64,000 nt of DNA from Sisyra terminalis (Eukaryota; Arthropoda; Insecta; Neuroptera; Sisyridae). The position numbers were made by a program, and so were the translations under genes. Location: the NCBI GenBank assembly GCA_958496175.1, contig OY292276.1, positions 57,983,080-58,047,079 on the forward strand, in the 5' to 3' direction. Of this stretch, positions 26,591-57,582 are shown piece by piece. Below the pieces are notes generated by a model. It saw nothing but the letters and a program-made list of their open reading frames with translations, made no database searches and was not told the origin of the DNA. Every line of letters begins with the position of its first letter. Positions within the stretch are counted from its first letter, which is position 1.

Positions 26591-27189
26591 AATTTGCCAC
26601 TCTTTTTAAAAGAACTTCGTTAAGGGATGATTTTTCCAAAAAAAAAAATGTTATATTTATCTACGTTATACAATAAAAATTTTAATATAGATTCTAAATT
26701 TTTCACCTGTTAATTTGGTTACAATATTGTTAATTATTTTTTGCTGAAATTTGATTTTTTTAGTTGGGAAAAAATTGAAGGAAAAGGGTATAGCAAGGTT
26801 TATATGGGAAAACTACCCCCGCGGCTTTTTCGATTCAAACTCAAAGGATTGTTTTGATACTCAATAAAAAAAAATAGCCTAATTTTTTGCTTCTTTTCTC
26901 AAACGGTTTTCGAGTATTTCGAAAAAACCTTTTACTTTCGATATATTTTTTTTAAGTAGTAAATTCTGAAATTGATGACCTACGGTTTTTTTTCTCATTC
27001 TTAGGTGTAAAGGGCATGAAAAATTATTTTTACTATAAATTTCAGGTGGAAAATTATTTTTTTTAGTATGTTTTTGAAAAAAATCCACTGCCATGTCTTT
27101 AGTAGTCCGCTATATTAAGGATTTTTTTTAAAAACTATGTTTTTCCTAAATCTTCTGTTTTAGCACACTTAAACTTTTTTTTTTTGGGA

Positions 27190-27622
27190 AAAAATATAAA
27201 GATAATAATTTTTCAACTCAAATTATAAATGCAACTCATCAAAATATTTAGAAAATTAAGAAAATGTCTTTAAAAATTACTTCTTATGCAAAAATTCATT
27301 GAAATAATAATAATATATTTTTATTAGCTCTAAAAATAGTACGGTCGAATCTCAGGGTGCAGGTCTCACATATCGTACGAAAAACTGCATAGTATAGCTG
27401 CAATGTGAGATACTATGCAATATATATGCAATGTATTGATAGTATAGCTGTAATGTGACAACAACACCCTACTGTGCAATAATTACAGCTAATAAAAATG
27501 CATTATTACTTGAATGAATTTTTGCATTAAGAAATAATTTTTAAGAACAATTTCTTAATTTTTGTAATACTTTAATGAGTTTCATATATGATTTGAGTTG
27601 AAAAATAATTATCTTTACATTT
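27190..27622. mobile_element. Foldback element, ~430 bp
   Basis: Outer arms are inverted: aaagataataatttttcaac against gttgaaaaataattatcttt, continuing inward through ttcttatgcaaaaattcatt. The loop (about 27340-27480) has small repeats around tagtatagctg(c/t)aatgtga. Confidence 0.8.
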
Positions 27623-27815
27623 CCTGACCAAAAGAGAAACCAAAAAGTTCAACAAAGAAAATTTAATAAAATACACTCCAGAAGTATCGCAAATTCTTGG
27701 TAAGATAAAATTCCAAAGATTTTAATTGGCGATTTCAATGTAAATATTGTTTTCCATATTCATCACATTACATGAATAAACTTTAAACGTCGATCTGAAT
27801 ATATCGAGGAAATGT

Positions 27816-29094
27816 ATACTTTTTATGACAAAAAAGTTTCTCATTAATTTTTTTTCACAAATTCTTAAAAAAAATCACCAGAATGCTGAATGTAGTTGCA
27901 TATCTTTCTGCATAAAAATAACAAAAATGGAACCTCTAAGAAGTTAAAGTTTGGGAAACAAATTCCAGTTTTACTTAAGAGTCAATTCTAGAGTGAAAAA
28001 AATTTATTTTGAAGAATTTTTTGTCGATTATAAACCGTTTATTAGGGTTGGACTTTTTAATATGAGATACTTTGCATATTGAAGTCTTAATTTTTCCCAG
28101 AGAAACAAAACGGTGGTTGATTTAATTATTAAAATTAACAAGAATGAATTTTTGAATCGAATTTTATAAGGGATATTTAAAGCTAATTAAAATTCAAGTT
28201 ATGATAATTAATTAAAAATATATTTTTGATTAAACATATTTTAAATTACAAGGGTTGATATTTTGGTTTCGAAGAATATGCAATTTCCTTCTAGTTAATG
28301 ATTGATTATATAAATACATCTGTCTTCCATAAAACGTGCATCTTTGAATCTTTTGGTACTATTAAATTTCCCAAAAGGTACCCATCTTGTTATATCAGCG
28401 GTTACTAACCTTGTTCAGCCGCGGACCCCCACGGAAATCAAGCATAATGCCAAGGACCCCTGAGTGAAAAAAAGGTTCAATTTTTGGACAATATTATATT
28501 TTAGTATTTCTTCATTAAATTAAAAAACAAAAAACAAACTTTTTCAAATGGGACCGCGGACCCCCAAAACATAGGCTCGCGAACCCCCAGGGGACCGCGG
28601 ACCACAGGTTAGGAAACAATGTGTTATATCATAGTCGTGAGGTTAAAACTTACACCCATACTTTCTATCACAAAAATGTTTCTCATTAAATTTTTTTTCC
28701 AAATTCTTAAAAAAAAATTTCACCAGAATGCTGAATATAGTTGCATATCTTTCTGCATAAAAATAACAAAAATGGAACTTCTAGGAGGTAAAAGTTTGGC
28801 AAATTAATTCCAGTTTTACTTAAGAGTCAAAAAAAAAATGATTTTGAAAACTTTTTTGTCGATTGTTAATCGTTTATTAGGGTTGAACTTTTTAATAAGA
28901 GGTACTCTGCATATTGAAGTCTTAATTTTTCCCAGAAAAACAAAACGGTGGTTGATTTAATTATTAAAATTAACAAGAATAAATATTTGAATCGAATTTC
29001 ATTAGGGTTATTTATAGCTAATAAAAATTCAAGTTATGCTAATTAATTAAAAATGTATATTTTCGATCTAACATATTTGAAATATTAAGGGTTG
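27816..29094. repeat. Direct repeats of ~440 bp flanking a MITE
   Basis: The segment 27816-28260 recurs at 28659-29094: both contain accagaatgctgaat, tagttgcatatctttctgca and cggtggttgatttaattatt. The MITE at 28397-28621 lies between them. Confidence 0.85.
28397..28621 (-). mobile_element. hAT-like MITE, copy 3 (inverted)
   Basis: Reverse-complement copy of the family at 2146-2324: starts gcggttactaaccttgttca and ends ccgcggaccacaggttagga. It sits between two direct repeats (27816-28260 and 28659-29094). Confidence 0.7.
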
Positions 29095-29229
29095 TTATTT
29101 TCCATCATGTCGCCACTAAAATGTTTAAATTGTCTCGTGAGATTTGCATGACCAAAATATCGATTGTGGGAAATGTTTAACGTTTGCTTGTTGTAATGAG
29201 TGTTTCGTTAAAAGTTTTTAATTGTTGGA

Positions 29230-30260
29230 AAAAAAGCACAAAACGTCCTCGGTTCTTGTCGACAACCCCCTTGTAATTGTTTCACTTTTGTTTCGGACCC
29301 ACTTGTGCCAGTGTTTTAGTAGTCACTAGTATTCGGAATGATATTCTGTTGAAGACGAGAAATTTTCTACATTCAACTGGCCTGAGGGCGAAATATCTTT
29401 CACGAAGCTTATGCTGGATTAACGTTTTCTTTCACAGTTCCTCCAAGCTTTCGCCCTCTCGTGAAAGCTCTATAGTGGGGACATAAAAGGGACATTTCTC
29501 CGTCGAAAATTTCGCGAGTTTCGAGTGCTCACCAGGGACTGACTATTCGAAACCGCAGTTCTCTCGATTGTTTAAAAATAAAATACGCGTCAATTTTATT
29601 TTATTTTATTTGCTTTTTTTCGCGAAACGATAAGCACAAAAACGTGTAGATTAAAAGGAACGTGTAGAAAAAAAAAGTTTTTCCGATTTGTCAGTATGAA
29701 AGGGAGAAGACTTCTCCTCAGATTTGTACCGATAAAAAAAGCTCAAAAGTGGGACAGGGTTAAAACGGGGGTGAACGAGGTATTGGGGGGAGGAGGAAAA
29801 GATTAAATTAGGGAAAATTGTGACGCGTAATCGAGAGTGAAGGTCAAAATTATTGTTTGGTTTGTAATGAAATTGTAATAGTTTAGGCGAGTGGCCCCAT
29901 TGAATAGTTGGTGGATGGGACAGGTAGGCGAGATGGCCGAATGGGGTGGGAAATTGTGAATGTGGGGGTGTGGGGATTTCACGTGAATATGGAAGAGACA
30001 AATCGATACGAGATAATATACGTTCGTTGGTTTTCGAATGGGAAGATATCACGTGAACGTTAAATTTGCTCGTCTCACTACGTCGTTGTCGAGCTTTTCG
30101 ATTAATCCCTTTGTCACTCTGGCAAATTTTCACTCGTTACGATTTACTCATTGGGAAAATATCGTCGCATTTCTTAGCGATCGTTGATTGAACTTTCGTA
30201 TCGCAACTACGTTACGGTTGGGGGAAAAAGTTCACTCGAAAATGTTTACTTTTCCTTGGC
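29230..30260. other. GC-richer unassigned region
   Basis: Noticeably less AT-rich than its surroundings and not visibly repetitive. The minus strand is open for 160 codons (29651-30133), but the product has no recognised domain and the openness follows from a purine-rich + strand (runs such as gggggaggagg). No splice-site-bounded coding exon was recognised. It could be a regulatory or 5' exon region. Confidence 0.3.
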
Positions 30261-31789
30261 CCATAACTTGATGCGGAAAACTTAATAAAATGGACATCAT
30301 TTCGATAATCGAAGAAAAAATTAACAACTTCTTAACTTTGGGACTATTTAAGACGATAAAAAAAATGGAAAACCCAAAAAACTTTTTTTCCACCCTGAAA
30401 TGATGAAAAGGGGTATAAAACCTTTGCCTTTTTGAAAAGTAATTTTTGGAAAATTCATTTAAATTTTTTTTTTTTTTATCAAAATTATAAATTTCTACTC
30501 GTACTAGTCTATTTATTATGTCGTTTGTGATGTTTGTAATCTATTTTAAACAGTAGATAAAAGAAAAATTAATCTAATGCATTGTTCTCAACCAAAATAG
30601 TTTAATTTCCTTTGAAAATCACAAGAAAAAATTCGCAAAAAGTTTTATTTTCCATTCACATTTTCTTCTTCTGTTCTACCACACGTGCAACAACTCAAAG
30701 GAAAAGTATTTTAATGAAATTGATCGTTTTATTTCGTTTATTTACAAAGGAAACAGTTTTCTTTTCTTTGACGCAAAAGGATTTGCAATATTTACATTTT
30801 TCACTTGTTTTATTGCTAGCTAGAAACAAAACAGCATCAAAGGTCTTATCTAATGTTAGCTAGCAAAAAAAATAACAACTGCAAATATAAATAGGAGATG
30901 AACAAATATACGTTGGCTTTTCACGGTTGTATTGTTGGGAATGTTAAATGTTCAGGTTTTTCCCATTTCCCAAAGACCCAATCGGGGAAATTGATGTCTA
31001 CAAAAGAAATGAAGATGGTTTTAAATTCTTTCAATGCTTATTTCAGTCTTTATTACAATAGTTATCGTATATAATAGTTGAGGAATTTCACGTGAAGCGG
31101 AGAGCGAAAAAAAAGTTATTTTTTAAAATTTGTTCATATTTGGCATAATTGTACTTCTAGTTAGTATGAATGTGGATACAAAATATTTTTTTCGAATGAT
31201 GATTATTTGCCAAGTTATACACTTCTAAAGAACTGTCATTTTTAAAATTCGTATTTGTTGAAAAAAAAATTCGAATAAAAAAATTTTTTTTAAAATATTA
31301 AATATGGCGGTTTAAAAAGAAAATTAATTGTTCCTTCTAAATAAAAAATAAAACTGGACATTTTTACTTTTTTTAATATACAAAACCGGAAGTTAACTTT
31401 TCAAATCAGAATTTTAGTAAGTTCGACCATTTTGATTTTTGATTTTTTTATTTCAAAATATAGCCTAAAGTATATAAATAATACACCAGAAATTTCATAA
31501 TGGGATCTGCAATAGTTTAGGAGATAGAGGAATTAAAGTACATACGTGTCGTACCCTAGGTACCTTAGGTCAATTGGTTTACGCCGTATAACACTAAAAT
31601 GCTGCAATATTTATATTTCCTACCCTACTTAAGCGTATTTAATGCTCTAACAATGTTGTTGGGTAATTATTATTCAAATTAAAATAATACTTATTGAAAA
31701 AAATTTTAGTAGGAAACAGTACTTTAAAATAAATTTCGTCATAAGTAATAAAATCGTCTGCTAGCCAAAAAGGTTAAATGACTAGGGTG
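30261..31789. other. No recognised gene
   Basis: AT-rich. An 83-codon frame at 30612-30863 has no domain. A small palindrome, ccctaggtaccttagg, lies at about 31554. Confidence 0.4.
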
Positions 31790-31972
31790 AACGTACTCCA
31801 TAAACCCATGTTAAACTTGAACTTTCATTTCCCCTCAATTTTCCAAGTGATCATACCCCTTTCACAGTATGCCTACCGAATAATATACATAGAAAATTTT
31901 ATGAAAATTGGTCCAACCGTTCTTGAGTTATAAATAGAGTAACTAACACGACTTTCTTTTATATATATATAA
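31790..31972 (+). mobile_element. Probable LINE 3' tail
   Basis: The sequence from ttatgaaaattggtccaacc through taactaacacgactttcttt and ending in a short TA-rich microsatellite resembles the 3' ends of RTE/CR1-like LINEs in invertebrates. No reverse transcriptase is present upstream. The following foldback is inserted at the microsatellite. Confidence 0.4.
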
Positions 31973-32329
31973 ATATTAGGGTGGTCCTTAATAGGGGTGT
32001 TTTTGAATTTCTTTGCTCCCAGGGGTTCAAATACTTCCAATTCAATAAAAAAAATCCCTGAAAAGTTAAGCTCTTAATATTAACTTTAAGATAGTCCGCT
32101 TTTCAACTTAAGTTTCTTATAGAAATAACGTGGGAAAAAATTAATTTGTTATTTAGAATTCCATAACTTAGTGACAAATAAATAGAAAGACAACAAATTG
32201 CGTTATGTTTATTGTAAATTTAACGCTCTACAAAAAAGAGCTTTTATAACTTTTGGCTAAATCTATTGGCTTACGAGTTATTCGAGCTCAAAGTTTAATT
32301 ATTATATAATTATTAATTTATAAAATAGG

Positions 32330-32577
32330 AAGACAATTCAGGTTGTTTAGGATCGGTTTTTTTATTTAATATTTTTACTAGTCCATTAGCTACGTTTCGT
32401 TACGTATCGTAACTTCATTAGGCTTCTTGATTCACAAAAAAAAAATCAATTTAAATCCTTTAAATTTAAAGAAGCCTGATGAAGTTACGATACGTAACGA
32501 AACGTAGCTAATTGAAAAGTAAAAATATTAAATAAAAAACCGATCCTAAACAACCTGAATTGTCTTTTTATTTAAAA
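32330..32577. mobile_element. Nested foldback MITE, ~250 bp
   Basis: Inverted arms run from agacaattcaggttgtttag to its complement, with only about 40 bp of loop. The right arm has CTGATGA (32476-32482), a GTTACG-ATA-CGTAAC hairpin (32484-32498) and GAAAC (32499-32503). Confidence 0.85.
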
Positions 32578-32722
32578 AAATAAAAGCTGAGATCTGAATT
32601 TTATCATCTATAAGTATTAATGTTATCAACTATAATTATTAACTTAATACTTATTTTTACGAAATATATCAAACTTCTAATGCAAAATTTGTATTTATGA
32701 TCAAAAAGAAGCAAATCCAATA

Positions 32723-32929
32723 TTATTCTTGTGATTTTTCACGACGTAGCTGTAGTAGTTCATCCTTCATTTTTTGTACTAGGTCATTGTCATCAGATTC
32801 AATATTAGCTATGTAACCAATTTTACCATTTTTCCGTAGCTCAGTTAAAAAATGCATTATATTTTCATTGACCATTAGTGCCGCATTCTTCAGCCAATGG
32901 ATAAGCCAATATCTCTTAAGCCGATAGAT
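32723..32929 (-). pseudogene. Short open frame of unknown origin in a foldback loop
   Basis: 68 codons open on the minus strand, ending TAA at 32723-32725. The product contains WLKNAALMVNENIMHFLTEL, then RKNGKIGYIANIESDDNDLV and QKMKDELLQLRREKSQE, an acidic then basic helical tail that looks like real protein. It has no start codon at its 5' edge. I do not recognise the family. It may be a captured host-gene fragment or the remains of the element's own protein. Confidence 0.35.
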
Positions 32930-33222
32930 TTAGCGAAAAATCTTAAGAGCTCTTTTTTGTAGAGCGTTAAATTTAAAATAAACATAACGCAATTTGTTTA
33001 CTTTCGATTTATTTTTCGCTGAATTATGGAATTGCAAAGAATAAATTAAATTTGCCCACGTTAATTCCATAAGAAACTTAAGTTGGAAAGCGGACTATCT
33101 TAAAGTTAATATTAAGAGCTCAAATTTTCGAGGATTTTTTTTTATCAATTTGAAAGTATTTGAGAGCCCCTGGGAGCAAAGAAGTTCAAAAACACCCCTT
33201 TTAAGAACCACCCTAATATAGA

Positions 33223-34849
33223 TAGATTAAATAAATAAAACATTACTAAAAAGAAATAATTCTGTAAAAAATACAGGATATCAAATAAAATACTACTCAA
33301 ATTTAGAACCTTCTTTTTTCGGTGTTCAAAAACAAGGACATTTCTCCAATATTAATCACAGGAATACCATTCCTTAGTTATTGACTTTATACGACATACG
33401 CAGATCAGCATAAAACATATATAAAGTTGAACCAAAATCGAAACTTTAACGTCATTCGTCAAGTTTACAACCTTAAAATTTACAACAATGTTGATTTTTG
33501 TCATAAAAATATCCATAAGTATATATTTATATAGTCGGGTGGTGTTTGGGTGCTTTGCACTTTTTTACATGGGGCAAATTAACGACATGAAAATGTCAAC
33601 CAAGTACTAATACATTTCAATGTAGACGGGTTTTTTTTTCTTCTCTTCTTTTCGTAAATGTCATAAAAAGCAATTACGCAAACGAAAACTTTAAGACCTT
33701 CTTTAGATTTTGCACTGCGTATACCTACCAATTGTGAATTCTTTTAGTCCAATATAATTATTAAAATTTAATTTTTTTTTATTGTAATTTTATTCAATAA
33801 AACCAGCACCTACGACAACCTCCCGTTGATTAAATATTAAACCGACTTTCATACTTTCTTTGGGATTAATAAGGAAAATTAATAAAATATTCTATTTGTC
33901 CTGCAATTTTGTGATAAAAAATTCATTGCAGTCCTCTCGTTTTTTTTTTTATTCTAATTTAAATATTTATCTTATGACTCTATATTTATGTATAAACACA
34001 TACAAGTATAACATTTTTTTTTTAATAATCCACTGGTAGGTATATAAGTTTTTAATCCAAAAAGTTCTTATGAAATTAATAAAACATGAAAAACGAGGGT
34101 ACGACGATAATTCCAGGTAAAATTATACGTAATTTATCTTATTCTTGTTGGTTGATTATTTTTTTTGTCGTTAACTTTTTGTCAATAAAACTTTTTTGCG
34201 TTTTATCAGTTTCAGACATTGGCAATTTAAATAAATGTATGTGTACTTTTATATTTAAGAGTCTTTATTGAGCATTTGCACGCATTTCCGTTGAGAAAAA
34301 TCGTTCGAAATTATTTCGTATTTAAATCACTCATACACAACGATAACCGAAAAGCCATAAAGCTTAGTTTTTATTGCTTTATTATATGCGGGGGATACAT
34401 TGGATTTTTTTACAAACTTAAGCTTAGACTAGAACAATGAATTTTATTAGGTTTAAAAATAAATTTGGTATTTTTAAGACTTTATTCCCAAAAAAAGGCC
34501 ATGTCCATCATTTGGTACTCCTTTTTTCCATCTTAAAGACAGCCTATGGATTTCTTTTGGTAAAAATTTCTAGTCCTACAAAGCAATTTAAGAAACAGTT
34601 CAATTTTTGGTATCTTCGTAAGATCTGAAGTACTATTTAGCCAGTCCATGGCTTAGGAACCAAAACAAATGAAAATCGGATGGGAAAAATTCCGTAGATA
34701 TAGCTGATAGACTAGCTAGAGGTAGGACATCCCATTGAAGAGCTTTCTTAGTTTGCTTAACAATTTTGGAACATATAGTCAAAAAATGTGTTAAGAGATG
34801 ACGTTACCATGTTTTTTTTTTGTATATTGGGGGCATTTGAGACTTCTGC
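33223..34849. other. No recognised gene
   Basis: AT-rich sequence. Weak relatives of the 34850-35765 unit begin near 34440. No coding signal. Confidence 0.4.
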
Positions 34850-35765
34850 CAAATTAGTACCTGGCTTTAAAAATTGGCTTTCTAATTCTAACTTTATCCC
34901 AAAAAAAGTTATGGACGATTTTGTAAATGAACTTATTCCATTGTTGCATTTTATATAGCCTGTTATTTTTTTTTTGAACTGGAGTGCGAAAAAATTATAT
35001 TAGACTGCAGTATGGGTGTTGACTTATAGAGGAATGCACAAAAAAATTTTTTGTTCTAACTCAATCCGAACAATAGTTATAACGATTTTTGTTAATGTGA
35101 TTAGACCAATTATTTCATTGTTAAATTTGAAAAACGGCCATAAATTTGATTCTGTACAAAGTACAAACAAATTTTTTTGCGGATTCTTCCGGGTACTGAA
35201 CTTTAGTCGATTTTTTAGTTAAACTTTCGTTTGTACCTCAACCGGAAAGAAAATGCAGTTTTTCGGCCATTACAGATTTTTCTTGGAAGATTTTCCAATT
35301 CCAACATCGCTACAATCTTGCTACTACGTCCTGAGGGTTGTACCGATTTTTTTTCCTTCTAACTCTATCCCAACGGTAATTATAATGGCTTTTGTTGAAG
35401 TTCTACAAACAGTTTTCCGACTACTACTCGTTTTTCTTTAGAGATTTTCCAAATCCAACAACGATACACAATCTAGCTACTGAGTAACTGAGGATTGCGC
35501 TAAAAAAAAAATACTTTTTAACTCTATCCCAACGGTAATTATGATGGTTTTTGTATGAGTAATTAGACTCTCATTACTTTTTTGTAGAATTTCCACAAAA
35601 GCCATCATAATTACCGTTGGGATAGCATTAGACGGAAAAAAAATTTCAGTACAATCTTCAGGACTTAGTAGCAAGATTGTACCGATGTTGGATTTGGAAA
35701 ATTTTCCAAGGAAAACCTTCAATGGTCGGAAAACTGCATTTTCTTTTCGGTAGAGGTACAAATGA
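34850..35765. repeat. Degenerate repeat array ending in an inverted repeat
   Basis: A unit around aactctatcccaacggtaat and gatggcttttgt recurs at about 34890, 35060, 35365 and 35520, then inverted at about 35590-35640. Outer inverted arms 35226-35400 and 35580-35762 contain gaaaatgcagtttttcggcc and its complement. Short frames over the arms are mirror images. Confidence 0.75.
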
Positions 35766-37927
35766 AAATTTAACTGGTTCCATTATCTAGAGAGTGAAAA
35801 TTTTTCTATACAAAATAGTATGTTATTAATATCACTATTTTGTAAAATTTGTGTCATATTTTACGTTTATATAGGCCAGGGGTCGAGAATCTGAGGTTCG
35901 TGGGCCTCATACGACTCTTTGGCACTAACCCAATGACTTTTTTAAATACTAAACTTTCAAATCTTTTAAAGCGACTTTAGTAACTTAAGTAGATTTCATA
36001 GTCACTTAAAGTAGATTTAAAGTGTATTTAAATGCTATCAATGTTTTAACTTTTGAAAAAAATTGAAGTTAAAACTTGCAATAAGAAATGATTTGGTAAA
36101 TTGTTTTTTACTTCAGTTTTAATGATAATAAACGAGAGGCTGATTTTTTTTTGAAAAAGAAAAAAATTCTTTAGAATTTGGGTTTTCAAACCATAAAAGC
36201 TTTCAATCCCTAATTTAGGCTATACTGGAGTAAATAGCCTGACAACGCTTTTCGTGAAACCTTAGTACTCAAATTCGGCGTCCTTTCTACGATTTTGTGT
36301 ATAGGACAGTTGCAATTAGGGCTTTTGTGCTTTGATTTACCCTTAAATTTGATGTAGAGCACCGCGGAAAACTTTTAATACATTGAGGGTAAAACCGAAA
36401 AAGTTTGATCACCTCTGAATTAAAAGATAATCCGTAACAATTTAATCATGATTAAGTCATTTTTCTTATCCCTCAAAACCCTTATTTGTACATTTAATAT
36501 TTGTACCAAAAAAAATCGACCCCAAAATGAATTGCTGCAAAAGTCTACCGTATTATAAAAATTGCATATAAATGTAATTTTTTGGGAAAAAAATCTAAAA
36601 ATTTGTATCAAAATTTCGAAGATGAATGTTAATGTCAGTAATGGTTAATAATATTATTGAGCTTTTATCGTTCGTCAATTGTTTTCCTTGTTTCTAAGCA
36701 ATATCTTCACACCTGTGGATACTTTTTCAAAATTTCACCTATTATATTATTTTAAAAAAAAATTAAAGCCATAAATACTTTGGAAAGCGGTCAAATTTCA
36801 TTGAGACAGAACAATTGATGAATTGATCACGAAAAAAGCCATGAAGGTTAAAGAACTAGAAACAAAAGAAGACGAAAGCTCCACGTTAGACACAATCACG
36901 ACTTTCGCTCGTAAATCACCCAACATCTACGAGCTTTAAGCGCAAGCTTTCACCTCTCAACACTTCTATTCACCATTTGCGTCAATTTCACCTATTGCAA
37001 CTCTCCTAGTTCAAAAAATTTTCATCCCTCCCTCCCAGACTGATTGTTTTTTGTTTAAACACAATTTATTTATTTTTTTTCGTTTCTAAATTACTACTTT
37101 GAATTTGATGGCATCATGCGTCAATTAAGGCAAATGTTTGATCGATAATATTAGTGTGACAAAGATGGTGCACCATATCAAACCGAAACAAGAAAACGGC
37201 AAGTCGAAGAAAAAGCTCCCCCGTAAAGCCGTGGCGTTGATTGAGCTTTATGGTTTTTACAATAAAAACAAATCATGCGAGCAAATTTATTTTCATCGCT
37301 TACTGCCATATAATCAGAAAAACGTGACGTGAAAATAAATCAAACAAAAGAATCATTAACGAACAAATGAAAATCACAAAAAAGCAAACAATTGCAACAT
37401 TTTGTTTTAAAGAAGGAAAAATATTTTCATTTAAATCAAATCAATTTTTTTTTATGGTCGGGGTTGAAGAACGGAACGTGGGATGACGGGATGAAGTATA
37501 CATCTATTTAATATCCTAGAGGGTTAATTTCCGCGAGGGCCAGTCATGCACTTCTATATCTCCATAACTAGATTCACTTGCTTACTTAACCCTCTGCATC
37601 CCATTCTCCACCTGGTTGGGGTTCTGGAACATAAATTTTCTGATTAGACTTGCGGTAGACACCAAACAAGGACAGACCAATCTCAATTAGAGCTTCAGAA
37701 GCGAGACAGTGAATGATCTAGAAATTAGAAACTATAATCTCAGAGCACTGTGGGTTTTGATGGGGTTTGGGGATGTAGAGGGATGAAGGAAGATAGGAGT
37801 AGCAAAGCCGTAAGAATGAGAGTGGCAATTACATTTTCAAATTCATAATTAGAGTCGTTAAGAAAATGACATTTATCGTATAATTAACTTACATAACCTC
37901 TAACTTATTTTCTTCTTTTTTTTTCAG
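35766..37927. other. Region just upstream of the KCNQ1 S1 exon
   Basis: A lone hAT-like end (ccaggggtcgagaatctgag, then cgactctttggc) lies at 35878. At 37138-37332 an open frame of 64 codons includes MVHHIKPKQENGKSKKKLPR followed by KAVALIELYGFY. It is GC-richer than its flanks, but I do not recognise it and it has no donor that joins it to the S1 exon. From 37440 to 37860 the sequence is unique and unassigned, ending in the acceptor tract of the S1 exon. Confidence 0.4.
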
Positions 37928-57068
<19,141 letters not shown>

Positions 57069-57580
57069 TCAAACAATACCTAATCGACAACAATTAAAAA
57101 CAGAAACCTAACGAAACAAACGTGTGGTGAGACTTTATATAAGTATAAAAAAAAAAAACTTTCCATTCTGCTAGTTTAAAATTATAAAAAATAAAAGAAA
57201 AGAATTGTTCTGATGTGATTTCATAAACGCTTCCAAACTATAAAATACTAAACACTTTTAGATACTATTGATACTTCTTGATACTTACAACTGCGAACAA
57301 AAATGCGAAAAAGGTTTTAGTCAATATTACTTTAAAGAAAAAAAAATGTATAAAAAAAATCAATTAAGAAGTTTAAACATATCGAATGTTGATTTCAATA
57401 AAAAAAATAGTTCTTTAAGCAAATAAAATATTTCGTTTCAAAAAAAAAAACGTAAATACTGCAACATTTATAATGGAATTGATATTAATGAAAACATGAC
57501 AAATATAGAAGTTTACGTTTTGTCAAGTAACTTAAAAAAAAAATACTATTTATAAACTAATGATAATAAAAGTAAATATA
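57069..57580 (+). other. Probable start of KCNQ1 3' UTR / downstream DNA
   Basis: AT-rich, no reading frame or repeat recognised. It begins at the distal KCNQ1 stop codon and stops at the TIR element 57583-58391. Confidence 0.4.
57190..57195 (+). promoter_or_regulatory. Candidate polyadenylation signal for KCNQ1
   Basis: AATAAA about 120 nt after the distal stop codon. A second AATAAA lies at 57397-57402. In DNA this AT-rich the hexamer occurs often by chance, so position is the only support. Confidence 0.25.
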
Positions 57581-57582
57581 TA

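Larger units (their letters stand above)
31975..33222. mobile_element. Foldback element with ~330-bp arms and a nested foldback
   Basis: The outer ends are attagggtggtccttaatag and its inverted counterpart ending gaaccaccctaat. Arms run about 31975-32330 and 32900-33222 and share aagcggactatcttaaagtt and gctcccaggggttcaaat-type sequence inverted. A second foldback (32330-32577) and a short open frame (32723-32929, minus) lie in the loop. Its arms also resemble the family at 54345-55318 (ttttttgtagagc, ttaatattaa). Confidence 0.85.

Noticed and set aside
29651..30133. 160-codon minus-strand open frame as a gene
   Set aside because: No domain, no coding-like composition, and it is explained by purine bias on the + strand.
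32476..32503. Call of an active hammerhead ribozyme
   Set aside because: The two core boxes and a hairpin are present, but an extra A separates CTGATGA from the hairpin, and stem I and a UH cleavage triplet with pairing flanks are not evident.
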